Notes: generated by a model not told the origin, from the letters alone. A stretch of 18,224 bases of DNA from Hyphomicrobiales bacterium (GCA_027489835.1 JAIXZF010000337.1:1-18224); one strand, 5' to 3'. Counted from the first letter of the stretch, positions 6,324-13,401 are shown. Numbers and translations are program-made.

Positions 6324-8438
6324 ATGCCCGCGCCCCGGCCGGAGGCGACGCGGTTGAGGCCGACGCTCGTCACGCAGCTGCCGCGCGATCTGCCGCCATT
6401 GGTGGATGTGCTCGGCGCGGGCCGGGCCGTACGCGCCATGCTGACGGTCGCCGCGCTGCAGGCTGACCCACTGCGCTTCCGCATCTGGTGCCGGCATCAT
6501 TCGCGCGCCGAGCTTTTGCGCATCCACCTCGCCGACCTGCCGCCGCTGGCGGTCGAGATCGTGGTTTCGGATGAGCCGCCAGCTGACGGCGCCGGGTCCG
6601 TGGTGCTGGCGCTGGGCCGGCGCACCTCGCGCCGCTCGCGCCAGCGCAGCAAGGACGCTCTGTTCTCCGAGAACTTGGCCATCATCGAGGGCATGATCCC
6701 CGCCCTCAAGGGCCGCACGGTCATCGTGGTGACCAACCCCTCGACGCGGCTGACCGCGCGCCTCGCCTCAGAAGGCGTCGACGCGCTCGGCATCGGCGTC
6801 TTCAACGACCAGCTCCGCTTCGAGCGCGATGCGCCCGAGGCGCTCAGGCTGGTGGGCGCGCATAATCCGTTCGAGCTCGGCTTCGGTGTCCTTGGCCCAC
6901 CCGGCGCGGATGACCTGCCGGCCTTCCCGAGGCCCGCCTATCGCGACCTGACCAACCGGCAGGACCGACAGCGCCCGCTGCTCGATCCCGATGGGCTGCT
7001 GGCAAGGCTGTCGCCCAGGCTGCATGAGGCCGCCTGGCGCGATCTTGGCGCCTGGCATGATGGGCTCGACCTTGCCCGCCGCTGGTATGCGCGCCAGCGC
7101 CTCGCCTCGCGCTATCTGGAAAACGGCATCGCCTGCGGCCGCGCCATCCTGATGCTCGCCGCTTTCCTTACGGGTCGCCGGATCGACCGGCCGGATCTCA
7201 CGGTGGAGGCGCCGATGCGCCTGCCGGGCGGCAGCGCCGCCGTGCTCGGCTGGCCCCTCGATGCCGTCACCGGAGAGCCTCGCGCGCTCCGCTTCGACGC
7301 GGCGTCCCTTGGCGTGATCAAGGCGCTGGGCGCGGCCTACGCGATCGGGACGCCGCCTGTCGCGACAGCCGGGGAGCTGACCATCGGCGCACCCGGCGCG
7401 CCGACGATGTTCTGCCGCGGCGACGGGCTCGAGGCGCTCTGCCGCGATCTCGTTCCGCTGGCGGCGCCGATGCAAAGCGGCGCAGCCGACATCGACATCG
7501 CGCTCGGGGATGATCCGGCCGCCCTCGTCGCCCAGGCGGGCGAAGAGGAGGGCCCCGTGATCGAAGTCGCGCAGCATCGCGGCAAGAACCCGTTCGAGCA
7601 TCGCGACCTGACCATCCGCGCGCTCCCCGGCCGCCGCCGCCTCGTGCGCTTCAGCGCCAGCGGCGGAGCGGCCGTCATCGACGATGCCGGCCCGTCGATC
7701 GCGCTCGCGGTTCCGCCCGGCCCGGCGCGCCGCGACGAGTTCCGCAAGCTGCTGCGCGACCAGATCCTGACGCCCGCCTACACCGCGGCCGGCGCCTGGG
7801 CGCTCCATGCCGGCCTCGTCGCCTATCGCGGCGCGGGCCTCCTGCTGCTGGGCGATTCCGGCGCCGGCAAGACCACCGGCGCGCTCCATCTGCTCTGCGG
7901 CAGCCAGGATGCCGGCTATGGTGCCTCCGAGCGGGTGCTGGTCATGGCGCGCGAAGGCCGGCTCCACGCGCTCGGCGTGCCCGAATCGCTGACCATCTTC
8001 AGGGGTTCGCTGCGGGGGCTCGCGAGCTTCGCCGACCTCACCGAAGGGCGGGATCTGGCCGAGGACTGGCAGCGCGCGCACAAGCTTCGCCTCTCCCGCG
8101 ACGATGTGGTCTCGCGCCTCGGCACCCATCAGATCGCCGAGCCGATCCCGGTCACCCATGTCGCGCTGGTCCGCTACGCTCCCGGCGTGGAGGGCGCCGT
8201 GGTCGGAGCGCTGCCCGCGCCGGAAGCGCGGCGCGCGGCGCTGGCGGCCAACGACCTCACCACCGAGGACGACGTGCGCGCCGCCTGGCTCGGCTGGTTC
8301 GAGGCCAGGCGCGATCCTGCGGTTCCCGCGCTTCTGTCCGACCCGGCGCTGCCTTTCGCCGTGGTCGACTGGAGCCGCCCCAAGGCCCTGTCCGAGGCTC
8401 TGGCGCGGTTCGCGCTGTCGCCGCCCGAAGCCATTTGA
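6324..8438 (+). CDS. Fusion of lactate/malate-dehydrogenase-like domain with HprK-like P-loop kinase domain
   Basis: A continuous 704-residue frame. Residues 27-345 resemble an LDH/MDH fold: a nucleotide-loop candidate VLGAGRAVRAML (29-40), a region like the LDH active-site loop (LALGRRTSRRSRQRSKDALF, 95-114), NLAIIEGMIPALKGRTVIVVTNP (117-139), then GIGVFNDQLRF (156-166), which keeps the Asp and Arg of the LDH LDxxRF motif as D162 and R165. The catalytic GEHGD appears replaced by GPPGAD (191-196), so the dehydrogenase site may be dead. Residues about 465-704 form an HprK/PEPCK-like P-loop domain: ALHAGLVAYRGAGLLLLGDSGAGKTT (493-518, Walker A at 510-518), ERVLVM (536-541) and HALGVPESLTIF (548-559). 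No HPr gene is nearby. The start at 6324 is 2 bases after the isomerase stop; the frame is open back to 5991 only as a shadow of that gene. Substrate and role are unknown. Confidence 0.8.
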   Translation: MPAPRPEATRLRPTLVTQLPRDLPPLVDVLGAGRAVRAMLTVAALQADPLRFRIWCRHHSRAELLRIHLADLPPLAVEIVVSDEPPADGAGSVVLALGRRTSRRSRQRSKDALFSENLAIIEGMIPALKGRTVIVVTNPSTRLTARLASEGVDALGIGVFNDQLRFERDAPEALRLVGAHNPFELGFGVLGPPGADDLPAFPRPAYRDLTNRQDRQRPLLDPDGLLARLSPRLHEAAWRDLGAWHDGLDLARRWYARQRLASRYLENGIACGRAILMLAAFLTGRRIDRPDLTVEAPMRLPGGSAAVLGWPLDAVTGEPRALRFDAASLGVIKALGAAYAIGTPPVATAGELTIGAPGAPTMFCRGDGLEALCRDLVPLAAPMQSGAADIDIALGDDPAALVAQAGEEEGPVIEVAQHRGKNPFEHRDLTIRALPGRRRLVRFSASGGAAVIDDAGPSIALAVPPGPARRDEFRKLLRDQILTPAYTAAGAWALHAGLVAYRGAGLLLLGDSGAGKTTGALHLLCGSQDAGYGASERVLVMAREGRLHALGVPESLTIFRGSLRGLASFADLTEGRDLAEDWQRAHKLRLSRDDVVSRLGTHQIAEPIPVTHVALVRYAPGVEGAVVGALPAPEARRAALAANDLTTEDDVRAAWLGWFEARRDPAVPALLSDPALPFAVVDWSRPKALSEALARFALSPPEAI

Positions 8439-8488
8439 ACCTTCGGCCTCTCCGCCGCGACCCATGGTTGCCCAAGCGGAGACCTGCC

Positions 8489-8581
8489 ATGACCCTCGCC
8501 ACCCTCAACCCGATGCTGCTGCGCCTGTCCTGCGTCGTGGCGGCCATCGCCGTCGCCGCCCTGCCGCTGCTGAGCGCCTGA
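8489..8581 (+). CDS. Small hydrophobic membrane peptide (30 residues)
   Basis: A short frame of 30 codons plus stop between the fusion gene and gtrA. GGAG at 8478-8481 lies 7 bases before the ATG, a better ribosome site than most genes here have. The peptide begins MTLATLNPMLLRLS and then has one strongly hydrophobic stretch, VVAAIAVAALPLL, ending two residues later. It would cross the inner membrane once or act as a short signal-anchor. It lies 50 bases after the fusion gene and 58 before gtrA on the same strand. I do not recognise a family. It could instead be a leader peptide or a chance frame. Confidence 0.5.
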   Translation: MTLATLNPMLLRLSCVVAAIAVAALPLLSA

Positions 8582-8639
8582 CAGGGCTGGGAAGCGCCGC
8601 GCTTTGCGTCTATGGCCTGTGCCCAGCGCAGAGGCCTAG

Positions 8640-9023
8640 ATGATCCGCATTCCGCAACTCCTGTCCTATGGCTGGATCGGCCTCGTCACGGCGGCGGCGC
8701 ATTACGGCGTGCTGATCGGCCTCGTCGAGTTCGGCCGCGTGGCCCCGGTTCCGGCCACGCTGGCGGGCTTCCTGGTCGGGGCGGTCGTATCCTACACGCT
8801 CAACCGCCGCTTCACCTTCGAGACCAGCCGCGGGCATGCCCAGGCGGGCTGGCGCTTCCTCGTCATCGCCGGGCTCGGCTTTTGCGCCACCTGGGCGCTG
8901 ATGCATCTCTTCGTGAACCTGTGGAGGCTGCCCTACCTGCCGATGCAGCTCGTCACCACCGCGCTGGTGATGGCGGTCAGCTTCACCGGGCACAAGTTCT
9001 GGAGCTTCGGCGAGCGCCGCTGA
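8640..9023 (+). CDS. GtrA family membrane protein
   Basis: A 127-residue integral membrane protein with four predicted membrane segments (about 9-29, 36-55, 71-91, 97-117). It carries the GtrA family marks: GFLVGAVVSYTLNRRFTFE in the second segment and the C-terminal HKFWSFGERR. GtrA-like proteins are thought to move undecaprenyl-phosphate-linked sugars across the inner membrane for glucosylation of O-antigen, teichoic acid or arabinogalactan; the exact lipid-linked sugar is unknown here. GAGG at 8631-8634 supports the ATG at 8640. As the last gene of the manC-isomerase-fusion-peptide run it supports a surface polysaccharide role for the whole set. It is convergent with the methyltransferase gene, with 2 bases between stops. 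Confidence 0.9.
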   Translation: MIRIPQLLSYGWIGLVTAAAHYGVLIGLVEFGRVAPVPATLAGFLVGAVVSYTLNRRFTFETSRGHAQAGWRFLVIAGLGFCATWALMHLFVNLWRLPYLPMQLVTTALVMAVSFTGHKFWSFGERR

Positions 9024-9025
9024 AA

Positions 9026-9721
9026 TCAGTCGCGCTTCTGCGCCACGAAGGTCATGCGGGCCGGGTTGTGCCCGATGTTCTCGCGCTGGCGCACGGCGGC
9101 GAAGCCGGCCTTGTGCAGGGCCGCATCCATCTGGGCGGCCGTATAGGTGCTCAGGCCGAGCTGGCCCCTGATCTTGCGGTAGTCCGAGAAGGCCGTGCGC
9201 ACGAGCCCGCCCAGCGCGGCCGTCAGGAAGCCGCCCTGCCATGCGAAGGAGAGGAGCGCCCTTGTGTCCGTGGCGATGCCGACATCGGGCGGGATCACAT
9301 CGCCGACGACGAGGATGCCGCCGGGCTTGAGCTTCAGGCGCCAGAGTTCGAGCAGCCCATCGAGTTCCTCGCGGCTGAGGTACTGCACCAGCGAGATCGC
9401 CGTCACGAGGTCGAGGCTGTCATCTTCGACGCCGATCTCGAGGGTCTCGGGCGCGATGATCCTGATCTGCGGGCGGTTGACGAAGCGTGCGGTGAGCTGG
9501 GCCCGCAGCGTCGGCGCGCTCTCGCACAGGATCAGGCTGCCGCAGGCATCCGCCACCGCCTTGGCGTGCAGCGCCTCGCCGCAGCCATGGTCGAGCACGA
9601 CGGCGTCCGCATGCGGGATCAGCCCGACCATCGCCCGTGCGATGATCCGGGAATGCAGCAGCTTGTGCCGCTCGGACACATAGATGCTGTGGTCGCCGTT
9701 GAAGAACTCGCGCCAGTCCAT
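9026..9721 (-). CDS. Class I SAM-dependent methyltransferase
   Basis: A 231-residue protein with the class I methyltransferase fold. Motif I is VVLDHGCGEA (41-50), with the acidic ribose-binding residue probably in LILCES (63-68). The post-II region is DDSLDLVTAISLVQYL (100-115), and motif III is LKPGGILVVGDV (131-142). The N-terminus contains a conserved-looking FNGDHSIYVSERHKLLHSRI block (7-26) that may bind substrate. Substrate is unknown; similar small methyltransferases act on lipids, sugars or metabolites. Its start lies 10 bases after the carA stop on the same strand, so it is probably expressed from the carA promoter, though no pyrimidine-related methylation step is obvious. The downstream end abuts gtrA. 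Confidence 0.85.
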   Translation of the reverse strand: MDWREFFNGDHSIYVSERHKLLHSRIIARAMVGLIPHADAVVLDHGCGEALHAKAVADACGSLILCESAPTLRAQLTARFVNRPQIRIIAPETLEIGVEDDSLDLVTAISLVQYLSREELDGLLELWRLKLKPGGILVVGDVIPPDVGIATDTRALLSFAWQGGFLTAALGGLVRTAFSDYRKIRGQLGLSTYTAAQMDAALHKAGFAAVRQRENIGHNPARMTFVAQKRD

Positions 9722-9731
9722 GGCTGCACCG

Positions 9732-10940
9732 TCACGCGGCCTTGGCGGCCTTGTGCTCCTCGATCATGGCCACGAAGCGGTCGAACAGATAGTGGCTGTC
9801 TTGCGGGCCGGGCGACGCCTCGGGATGGTGCTGCACCGAGAAGGCGGGCAGGTCGGTCAGCGCGATGCCGCAATTCGAGCCGTCGAACAGCGACACATGC
9901 GTCTCGCGGGCATTGGCCGGCAGCGTCGATGGGTCGACCGCGAAGCCGTGGTTCATCGAGACGATCTCCACCTTGGAAGTCGCATGCTCCTTCACCGGAT
10001 GGTTGGCGCCATGGTGGCCCTGCTTCATCTTCATGGTGCGGGCGCCGATGGCCAGCGCCAGCATCTGGTGGCCGAGACAGATGCCGAAAGTGGGAATGCC
10101 GGCATCCAGAACCGAGCGGATCACGGGCACGGCATAGGCGCCCGTCGCCGCCGGATCGCCCGGTCCGTTCGACAGGAACACGCCGTCCGGGTTCAGCGCG
10201 AGGATGTCCTTGGCGCTGGCGGTGGGCGGCATCACGGTGACCTCGCAGCCCGTCCGCGCCAGCAGCCTGAGGATGTTGCGCTTCACGCCGTAGTCGATGG
10301 CGACGACCCGGTGCCTGGCCGCTCCGCGCTCCGCATAGCCGGTGGGCCAGACCCAGGGCGTTTGCGTCCACTCGTAGCGCTGGCTGCCGGTGACCTGCGG
10401 CACGAGGTCGAGCCCATCCATCGAGGGCAGCGCGGCGGCCTCGGCCTTCAGCGCTGCAAGGTCGAACACGCCGTCCGGCGCATGGGCGACGATGGCATTG
10501 GGCATGCCGCCGTCGCGGATCAGCGCCGTCAGGGCACGCGTGTCGACGCCGGTGATGCCGACGATGCCGCGCGCCTTCAGCCAGGCGTCGAGATGGCGGG
10601 TGTGGCGCCAGCTCGAAGGCTCGGTGATGGCGGCGTGCAGCACCACCCCGCAGGCGCCGGTCGAGGCGGCGGCGTTGACCGTCTCGGTGTCGTCCTCGTT
10701 GGTGCCGACATTGCCGATATGGGGAAAGGTGAAGGTCAGGATCTGGCCGTTGTAGGACGGGTCGGTCAGGATCTCCTGGTAACCGGTCATGGCGGTGTTG
10801 AAGCAGACCTCGCCGCGCGCCGTGCCGACGGCGCCGGCGCCGAAGCCCTCGAGCACGGTCCCGTCCGCCAGGACCAGCACCGCGGTCGCGCGCGGCTCGC
10901 TCCAGCCCGTGCTGGCGGGGTTTTCTTGTGCGCTTGTCAT
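9732..10940 (-). CDS. carA: Carbamoyl-phosphate synthase small (glutaminase) subunit
   Basis: A 402-residue protein, full length for CarA. The N-terminal domain is recognisable from LVLADGTVLEGFGAGA, GEVCFNTAMTGYQEILTDPSY and ITGVDTRALTALIRD. The C-terminal class I glutamine amidotransferase has SNGPGDP (257-263), the nucleophile in FGICLGHQ (C288) and the His/Glu pair in QHHPEAS (H372, E374). It releases ammonia from glutamine for CarB to make carbamoyl phosphate for arginine and pyrimidines. carB is not in the window. The ATG at 10940 fits the family N-terminus; the frame runs upstream to 11093 without similarity. GGAAGCAGG precedes the start. The gene is divergent from yqeY, and its leader contains a 9-bp inverted repeat. 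Confidence 0.96.
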   Translation of the reverse strand: MTSAQENPASTGWSEPRATAVLVLADGTVLEGFGAGAVGTARGEVCFNTAMTGYQEILTDPSYNGQILTFTFPHIGNVGTNEDDTETVNAAASTGACGVVLHAAITEPSSWRHTRHLDAWLKARGIVGITGVDTRALTALIRDGGMPNAIVAHAPDGVFDLAALKAEAAALPSMDGLDLVPQVTGSQRYEWTQTPWVWPTGYAERGAARHRVVAIDYGVKRNILRLLARTGCEVTVMPPTASAKDILALNPDGVFLSNGPGDPAATGAYAVPVIRSVLDAGIPTFGICLGHQMLALAIGARTMKMKQGHHGANHPVKEHATSKVEIVSMNHGFAVDPSTLPANARETHVSLFDGSNCGIALTDLPAFSVQHHPEASPGPQDSHYLFDRFVAMIEEHKAAKAA

Positions 10941-10952
10941 GCTATGCCTGCT

Positions 10953-11045
10953 TCCAGACCGGTTCCGCCGGACATGTGTCGATGCGGCCCTGTTCGCCCA
11001 TCGGTCTGGAGCGGGAGCCTTAAATTGCCAGTGTCCGTCCGTCAA
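10953..11045 (-). promoter_or_regulatory. carA leader: candidate promoter and leader inverted repeat
   Basis: Read on the minus strand, TTGACG (11045-11040) is followed after 17 bases by TAAGGC (11022-11017), a plausible -35 with a poor -10. Downstream, CTCCAGACCG (complement of 11011-11002) and CGGTCTGGA (10961-10953) form a perfect 9-bp inverted repeat around a 40-base loop. The second arm ends at the carA ribosome site (GGAAG). Folding could therefore affect carA translation. A TTAAATT patch at 11020-11026 is the only AT-rich spot in the gap. Confidence 0.35.
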
Positions 11046-11078
11046 CGCGGGCGGCCCCCAACGCGGAAGAATGAGCCG

Positions 11079-11549
11079 ATGTCCACCACCCAATCGCTGC
11101 GCGCGCGCCTCGTCGACGAGCTCAAGGCCGCGATGAAATCAGGCGACAAGGGCCGCGTCTCCGCCATTCGCCTCATTCAGGCGGCGCTCAAGGAGAAGGA
11201 CATCGAGGCGCGCGGAGCCGGCCGCGGCGAGGCCACCGACGAGGAGATCCTGTCGGTGATGCAGAAGATGATCAAGCAGCGCCAGGAATCGGCCGCGATC
11301 TATGCCGCCAATGCCCGGCCCGAGCTGGCCGAGACCGAGAATGGCGAGATCGCCGTGATCGAGTCCTTTCTGCCGAGGCAGCTTGGCGAGGCGGAGGTCA
11401 AGGCCGCGATCGCCGCCGCCGTCGCCGAGGCCGGCGCCAGTTCGATGCGCGACATGGGCAAGGTCATCGCCGTGCTGAAGGGGCGATATGCCGGCCAGAT
11501 GGATTTCGCCAAGGCCAGCGGGCTCGTGAAGGCTGCGCTCGGCGGCTGA
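11079..11549 (+). CDS. GatB/YqeY domain-containing protein
   Basis: A 156-residue protein of the YqeY family, related to the tail domain of the GatB amidotransferase subunit. It shows the standard pattern: LRARLVDELKAAMKSGDKGRVSAIRLIQAALKEKDIEAR at the start, EEILSVMQKMIKQRQESAAIYAANARPELAETENGEIAVIESFLPRQL in the middle, and MGKVIAVLKGRYAGQMDFAKASGLVKAAL at the end, with segments quoted here as read from the frame in separate blocks. Its role is uncertain; it may act near tRNA-dependent amidation. In many alphaproteobacteria it sits between divergent carA and dnaG, as here. GGAAG at 11065-11069 supports the ATG at 11079. An ATG at 11071 is out of frame. Confidence 0.93.
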   Translation: MSTTQSLRARLVDELKAAMKSGDKGRVSAIRLIQAALKEKDIEARGAGRGEATDEEILSVMQKMIKQRQESAAIYAANARPELAETENGEIAVIESFLPRQLGEAEVKAAIAAAVAEAGASSMRDMGKVIAVLKGRYAGQMDFAKASGLVKAALGG

Positions 11550-11556
11550 GGACGGA

Positions 11557-12783
11557 ATGAAAGCGCTCTTCGTCCACCAGAACTTCCCGGGCCAATTCCG
11601 CTACACCGCCAGCGCGCTGGCCGAGGACAGCCGCAATCAGGTCGTGGCGCTGTGCATCAACCAGCCCGCCTACGCGACGCCGGGAGTGCGGATCGCGCGC
11701 TACACGCCCACTCGCGGCACGACCAAGGGCATTCACCCCTTCGCCGTCGACTTCGAGACCAAGGTGATCCGCGGCGAGGCGGCCGCCGCCGCCGCCGCCC
11801 GGCTCCGGCGCGACGGCTTCGAGCCCGACATCGTCGTCGTGCATCCCGGCTGGGGCGAGCACCTGTTCCTGCGCGACGTCTGGCCCAAGGCGCGGTTCCT
11901 GCTGTTCCTCGAGTTCTTCTACCAGCCGGAGGGCTGCGATTACGGTTTCGATCCAGAATTCGGCGGCGACAGCCTCGAGGGACGCGCGCGGCTGCGCGTG
12001 AAGAACGCCAATCTCCTCACCGGCTTCGACATGATGCACTGGGGCGTGACCCCGACGCATTGGCAGAAATCCACCTTGCCCGGATCGGTCCATTCCAATG
12101 TCAGCGTGATCTTCGACGGCATCGACACCGGCTTCATCGCACCGGAGGCCGATACGGTGTTCACGCTGCCGGACGGGCGCTCCCTGAAGGCGGGCGATGA
12201 GGTGCTGACCTTCGTCAACCGCAACCTCGAGCCCTATCGCGGCTTCCATGTGCTGATGCGCGCGCTGCCCGCCGTGCAGAAGGCCCGGCCCGAGGCCGTG
12301 ACGCTGATCGTCGGCGGCGACGAGGTCAGCTACGGCTCGCGCCCGGCCGGCGGCGGCTCGTGGAAGGACGTGATGCTGAAGGAGCTTGACGGAAAGCTCG
12401 ATCTCTCCCGCATCGTCTTTCTCGGCAAGATCCCCTATCCGAGCTATCGGCAGCTGCTGCGGGTCAGCCGCGTCCATGCCTACCTGACCTATCCGTTCGT
12501 GCTGTCATGGTCGATGCTCGAATCCATGGCCGCCGAGTGCCTCGTCATCGCTTCCGCGACCGGGCCGGTGACAGAGGTCATCCGCACGGGCGACAACGGC
12601 ATCCTCGTCGACTTCTTCGACGTGGAGGACTGGTCGCGCAAGCTGGCGCGCGCCCTCGCCAAGCCCGGCGAGTATCGCGACATCAGGACGAAATCGCGCC
12701 GCGACGTGGTCGAGCGCTACGATCTGAAGTCCGTCTGCCTGCCCGAGCAGCTCAAGTTGATCCGCCGCGTCGCGGCGATGTGA
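11557..12783 (+). CDS. Glycosyltransferase, GT4 (GT-B fold) type
   Basis: A 408-residue cytoplasmic or membrane-associated glycosyltransferase with a GT-B fold. The N-terminal acceptor domain begins MKALFVHQNFPGQFRY and includes IVVVHPGWGEHLFLRD (92-107). The C-terminal donor domain has LTFVNRNLEPYRGFHVLMRA (217-236), VTLIVGGDEVSYG (248-260), IVFLGKIPY (286-294) and the nucleotide-sugar site SMLESMAAECLVIAS ... GPVTEVI (319-342), where E322 sits at the GT4 EX7E position. Sugar donor and acceptor are unknown; GDP-mannose from the nearby ManC is one guess. GAGG at 11548-11551 overlaps the yqeY stop, and the gap is 7 bases, so it is cotranscribed with yqeY. In related genomes yqeY is usually followed directly by dnaG, so this gene looks like an insertion. 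Confidence 0.9.
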   Translation: MKALFVHQNFPGQFRYTASALAEDSRNQVVALCINQPAYATPGVRIARYTPTRGTTKGIHPFAVDFETKVIRGEAAAAAAARLRRDGFEPDIVVVHPGWGEHLFLRDVWPKARFLLFLEFFYQPEGCDYGFDPEFGGDSLEGRARLRVKNANLLTGFDMMHWGVTPTHWQKSTLPGSVHSNVSVIFDGIDTGFIAPEADTVFTLPDGRSLKAGDEVLTFVNRNLEPYRGFHVLMRALPAVQKARPEAVTLIVGGDEVSYGSRPAGGGSWKDVMLKELDGKLDLSRIVFLGKIPYPSYRQLLRVSRVHAYLTYPFVLSWSMLESMAAECLVIASATGPVTEVIRTGDNGILVDFFDVEDWSRKLARALAKPGEYRDIRTKSRRDVVERYDLKSVCLPEQLKLIRRVAAM

Positions 12784-12790
12784 GGCGCCG

Positions 12791-12813
12791 GCAAGGGCAG
12801 GCTCAGCCCTTGC
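12791..12813. terminator. Hairpin between convergent glycosyltransferase and brnA genes
   Basis: GCAAGGGC (12791-12798) and GCCCTTGC (12806-12813) form a perfect 8-bp stem with a 7-base loop. It lies 8 bases after the glycosyltransferase stop and contains the brnA stop codon in its loop. It could end transcription from both sides. There is no T run on either strand, so Rho independence is not assured. Confidence 0.5.
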
Positions 12814-13066
12814 GCGCCGCCTTCACGTAGCTGCGCAGCACCGCGTTGATCCGGCTCTGGTAGCCCTTGCCGCCCGCCTTGAAGAAGGCGAGCACATCGG
12901 GATCCAGCCGTATCGAGATGGCGGCCTTCGGCTGGGGCAGCACGAGCTCGGCCCTGGACCAGTCGATGTCGCGAAATCCATCCCAGTCCGGATCGTCGGC
13001 GATCGACCGTTCGATGTCCTCGTCGGTCAGGCTTTCGACCAGTTCCCAATCGGTCCGGCTTTCCAT
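12803..13066 (-). CDS. brnA: BrnA family antitoxin
   Basis: An 87-residue antitoxin. The C-terminal half is a ribbon-helix-helix-like DNA-binding domain with the BrnA hallmark: KAAISIRLDPDVLAFFKAGG (about 48-67), then KGYQSRINAVLRSYV. The acidic N-terminus (LTDEDIERSIADDPDWDGF) is the toxin-contacting part. It neutralises BrnT and is expected to repress the operon. The start is the ATG at 13066, 10 bases after the brnT stop; no good ribosome site is seen, so it probably depends on coupling with brnT. An ATG overlapping the brnT stop is out of frame and opens only 17 codons. Confidence 0.88.
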   Translation of the reverse strand: MESRTDWELVESLTDEDIERSIADDPDWDGFRDIDWSRAELVLPQPKAAISIRLDPDVLAFFKAGGKGYQSRINAVLRSYVKAARKG

Positions 13067-13076
13067 GCTGCGGAGT

Positions 13077-13349
13077 TCATCGAGCGAGTAGCTGACCCAG
13101 TTTTCGGCTGTCCCGGCGCTTCCACCTTCGGGCCGTGACGAAACGGATGTTGCCGTCCCGGATCGTGTAGATGCCGGCCCAGAGTTCGCCCTTGATTTCC
13201 GCAAAACCGACATATCGCTCCTCGCCATGTTGGTCGGACCGGACGCTCGGCGGCAAACCTTCCGCCCATGCAAGCGCAAGGTCCCTGAAATCGACCCCAT
13301 GATCCCGGATGACCTTGAGGCGTTTGGTCTCGTTCCATTCAAAGCGCAT
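13077..13349 (-). CDS. brnT: BrnT family toxin
   Basis: A 90-residue BrnT toxin, a RelE-fold ribonuclease that blocks growth by cutting RNA. Family marks are FEWNETKRLKVIRDHGVDFRD at the N-terminus (quoted from residue 3), EERYVGFAEIKGELWAGIYT in the middle and IRFVTARRWKRRD near the C-terminus, which holds the catalytic-region arginines. Full length for the family. It precedes brnA, the usual order in which toxin comes first. The pair is divergent from dnaG and shares the 132-base gap with it. Its presence between yqeY/glycosyltransferase and dnaG suggests acquisition. Confidence 0.9.
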   Translation of the reverse strand: MRFEWNETKRLKVIRDHGVDFRDLALAWAEGLPPSVRSDQHGEERYVGFAEIKGELWAGIYTIRDGNIRFVTARRWKRRDSRKLGQLLAR

Positions 13350-13401
13350 GACGATGTGGCAGTTTCATCTGATACGCGTCATGCGAGGTTGAAATTTTAG
13401 C

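Noticed and set aside
6324..8438. Calling the fusion gene a plain HPr kinase (hprK)
   Set aside because: Only the C-terminal third resembles HprK, and no HPr or PTS gene is present, so the symbol would mislead.
6768..8465. A 565-codon minus-strand frame antisense to the fusion gene
   Set aside because: The plus-strand frame carries Walker A and LDH-like motifs; the minus-strand product is rich in Arg, Gly, Ala and Glu without motifs.
8612..10240. A 542-codon plus-strand frame across gtrA, the methyltransferase and part of carA
   Set aside because: It overlaps three genes with clear motifs in other frames and resembles nothing.
13027..13338. A minus-strand frame overlapping brnT and brnA, including an ATG at the brnT stop
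   Set aside because: Out of frame with brnA; after the ATG only 17 codons remain and no motif is seen.
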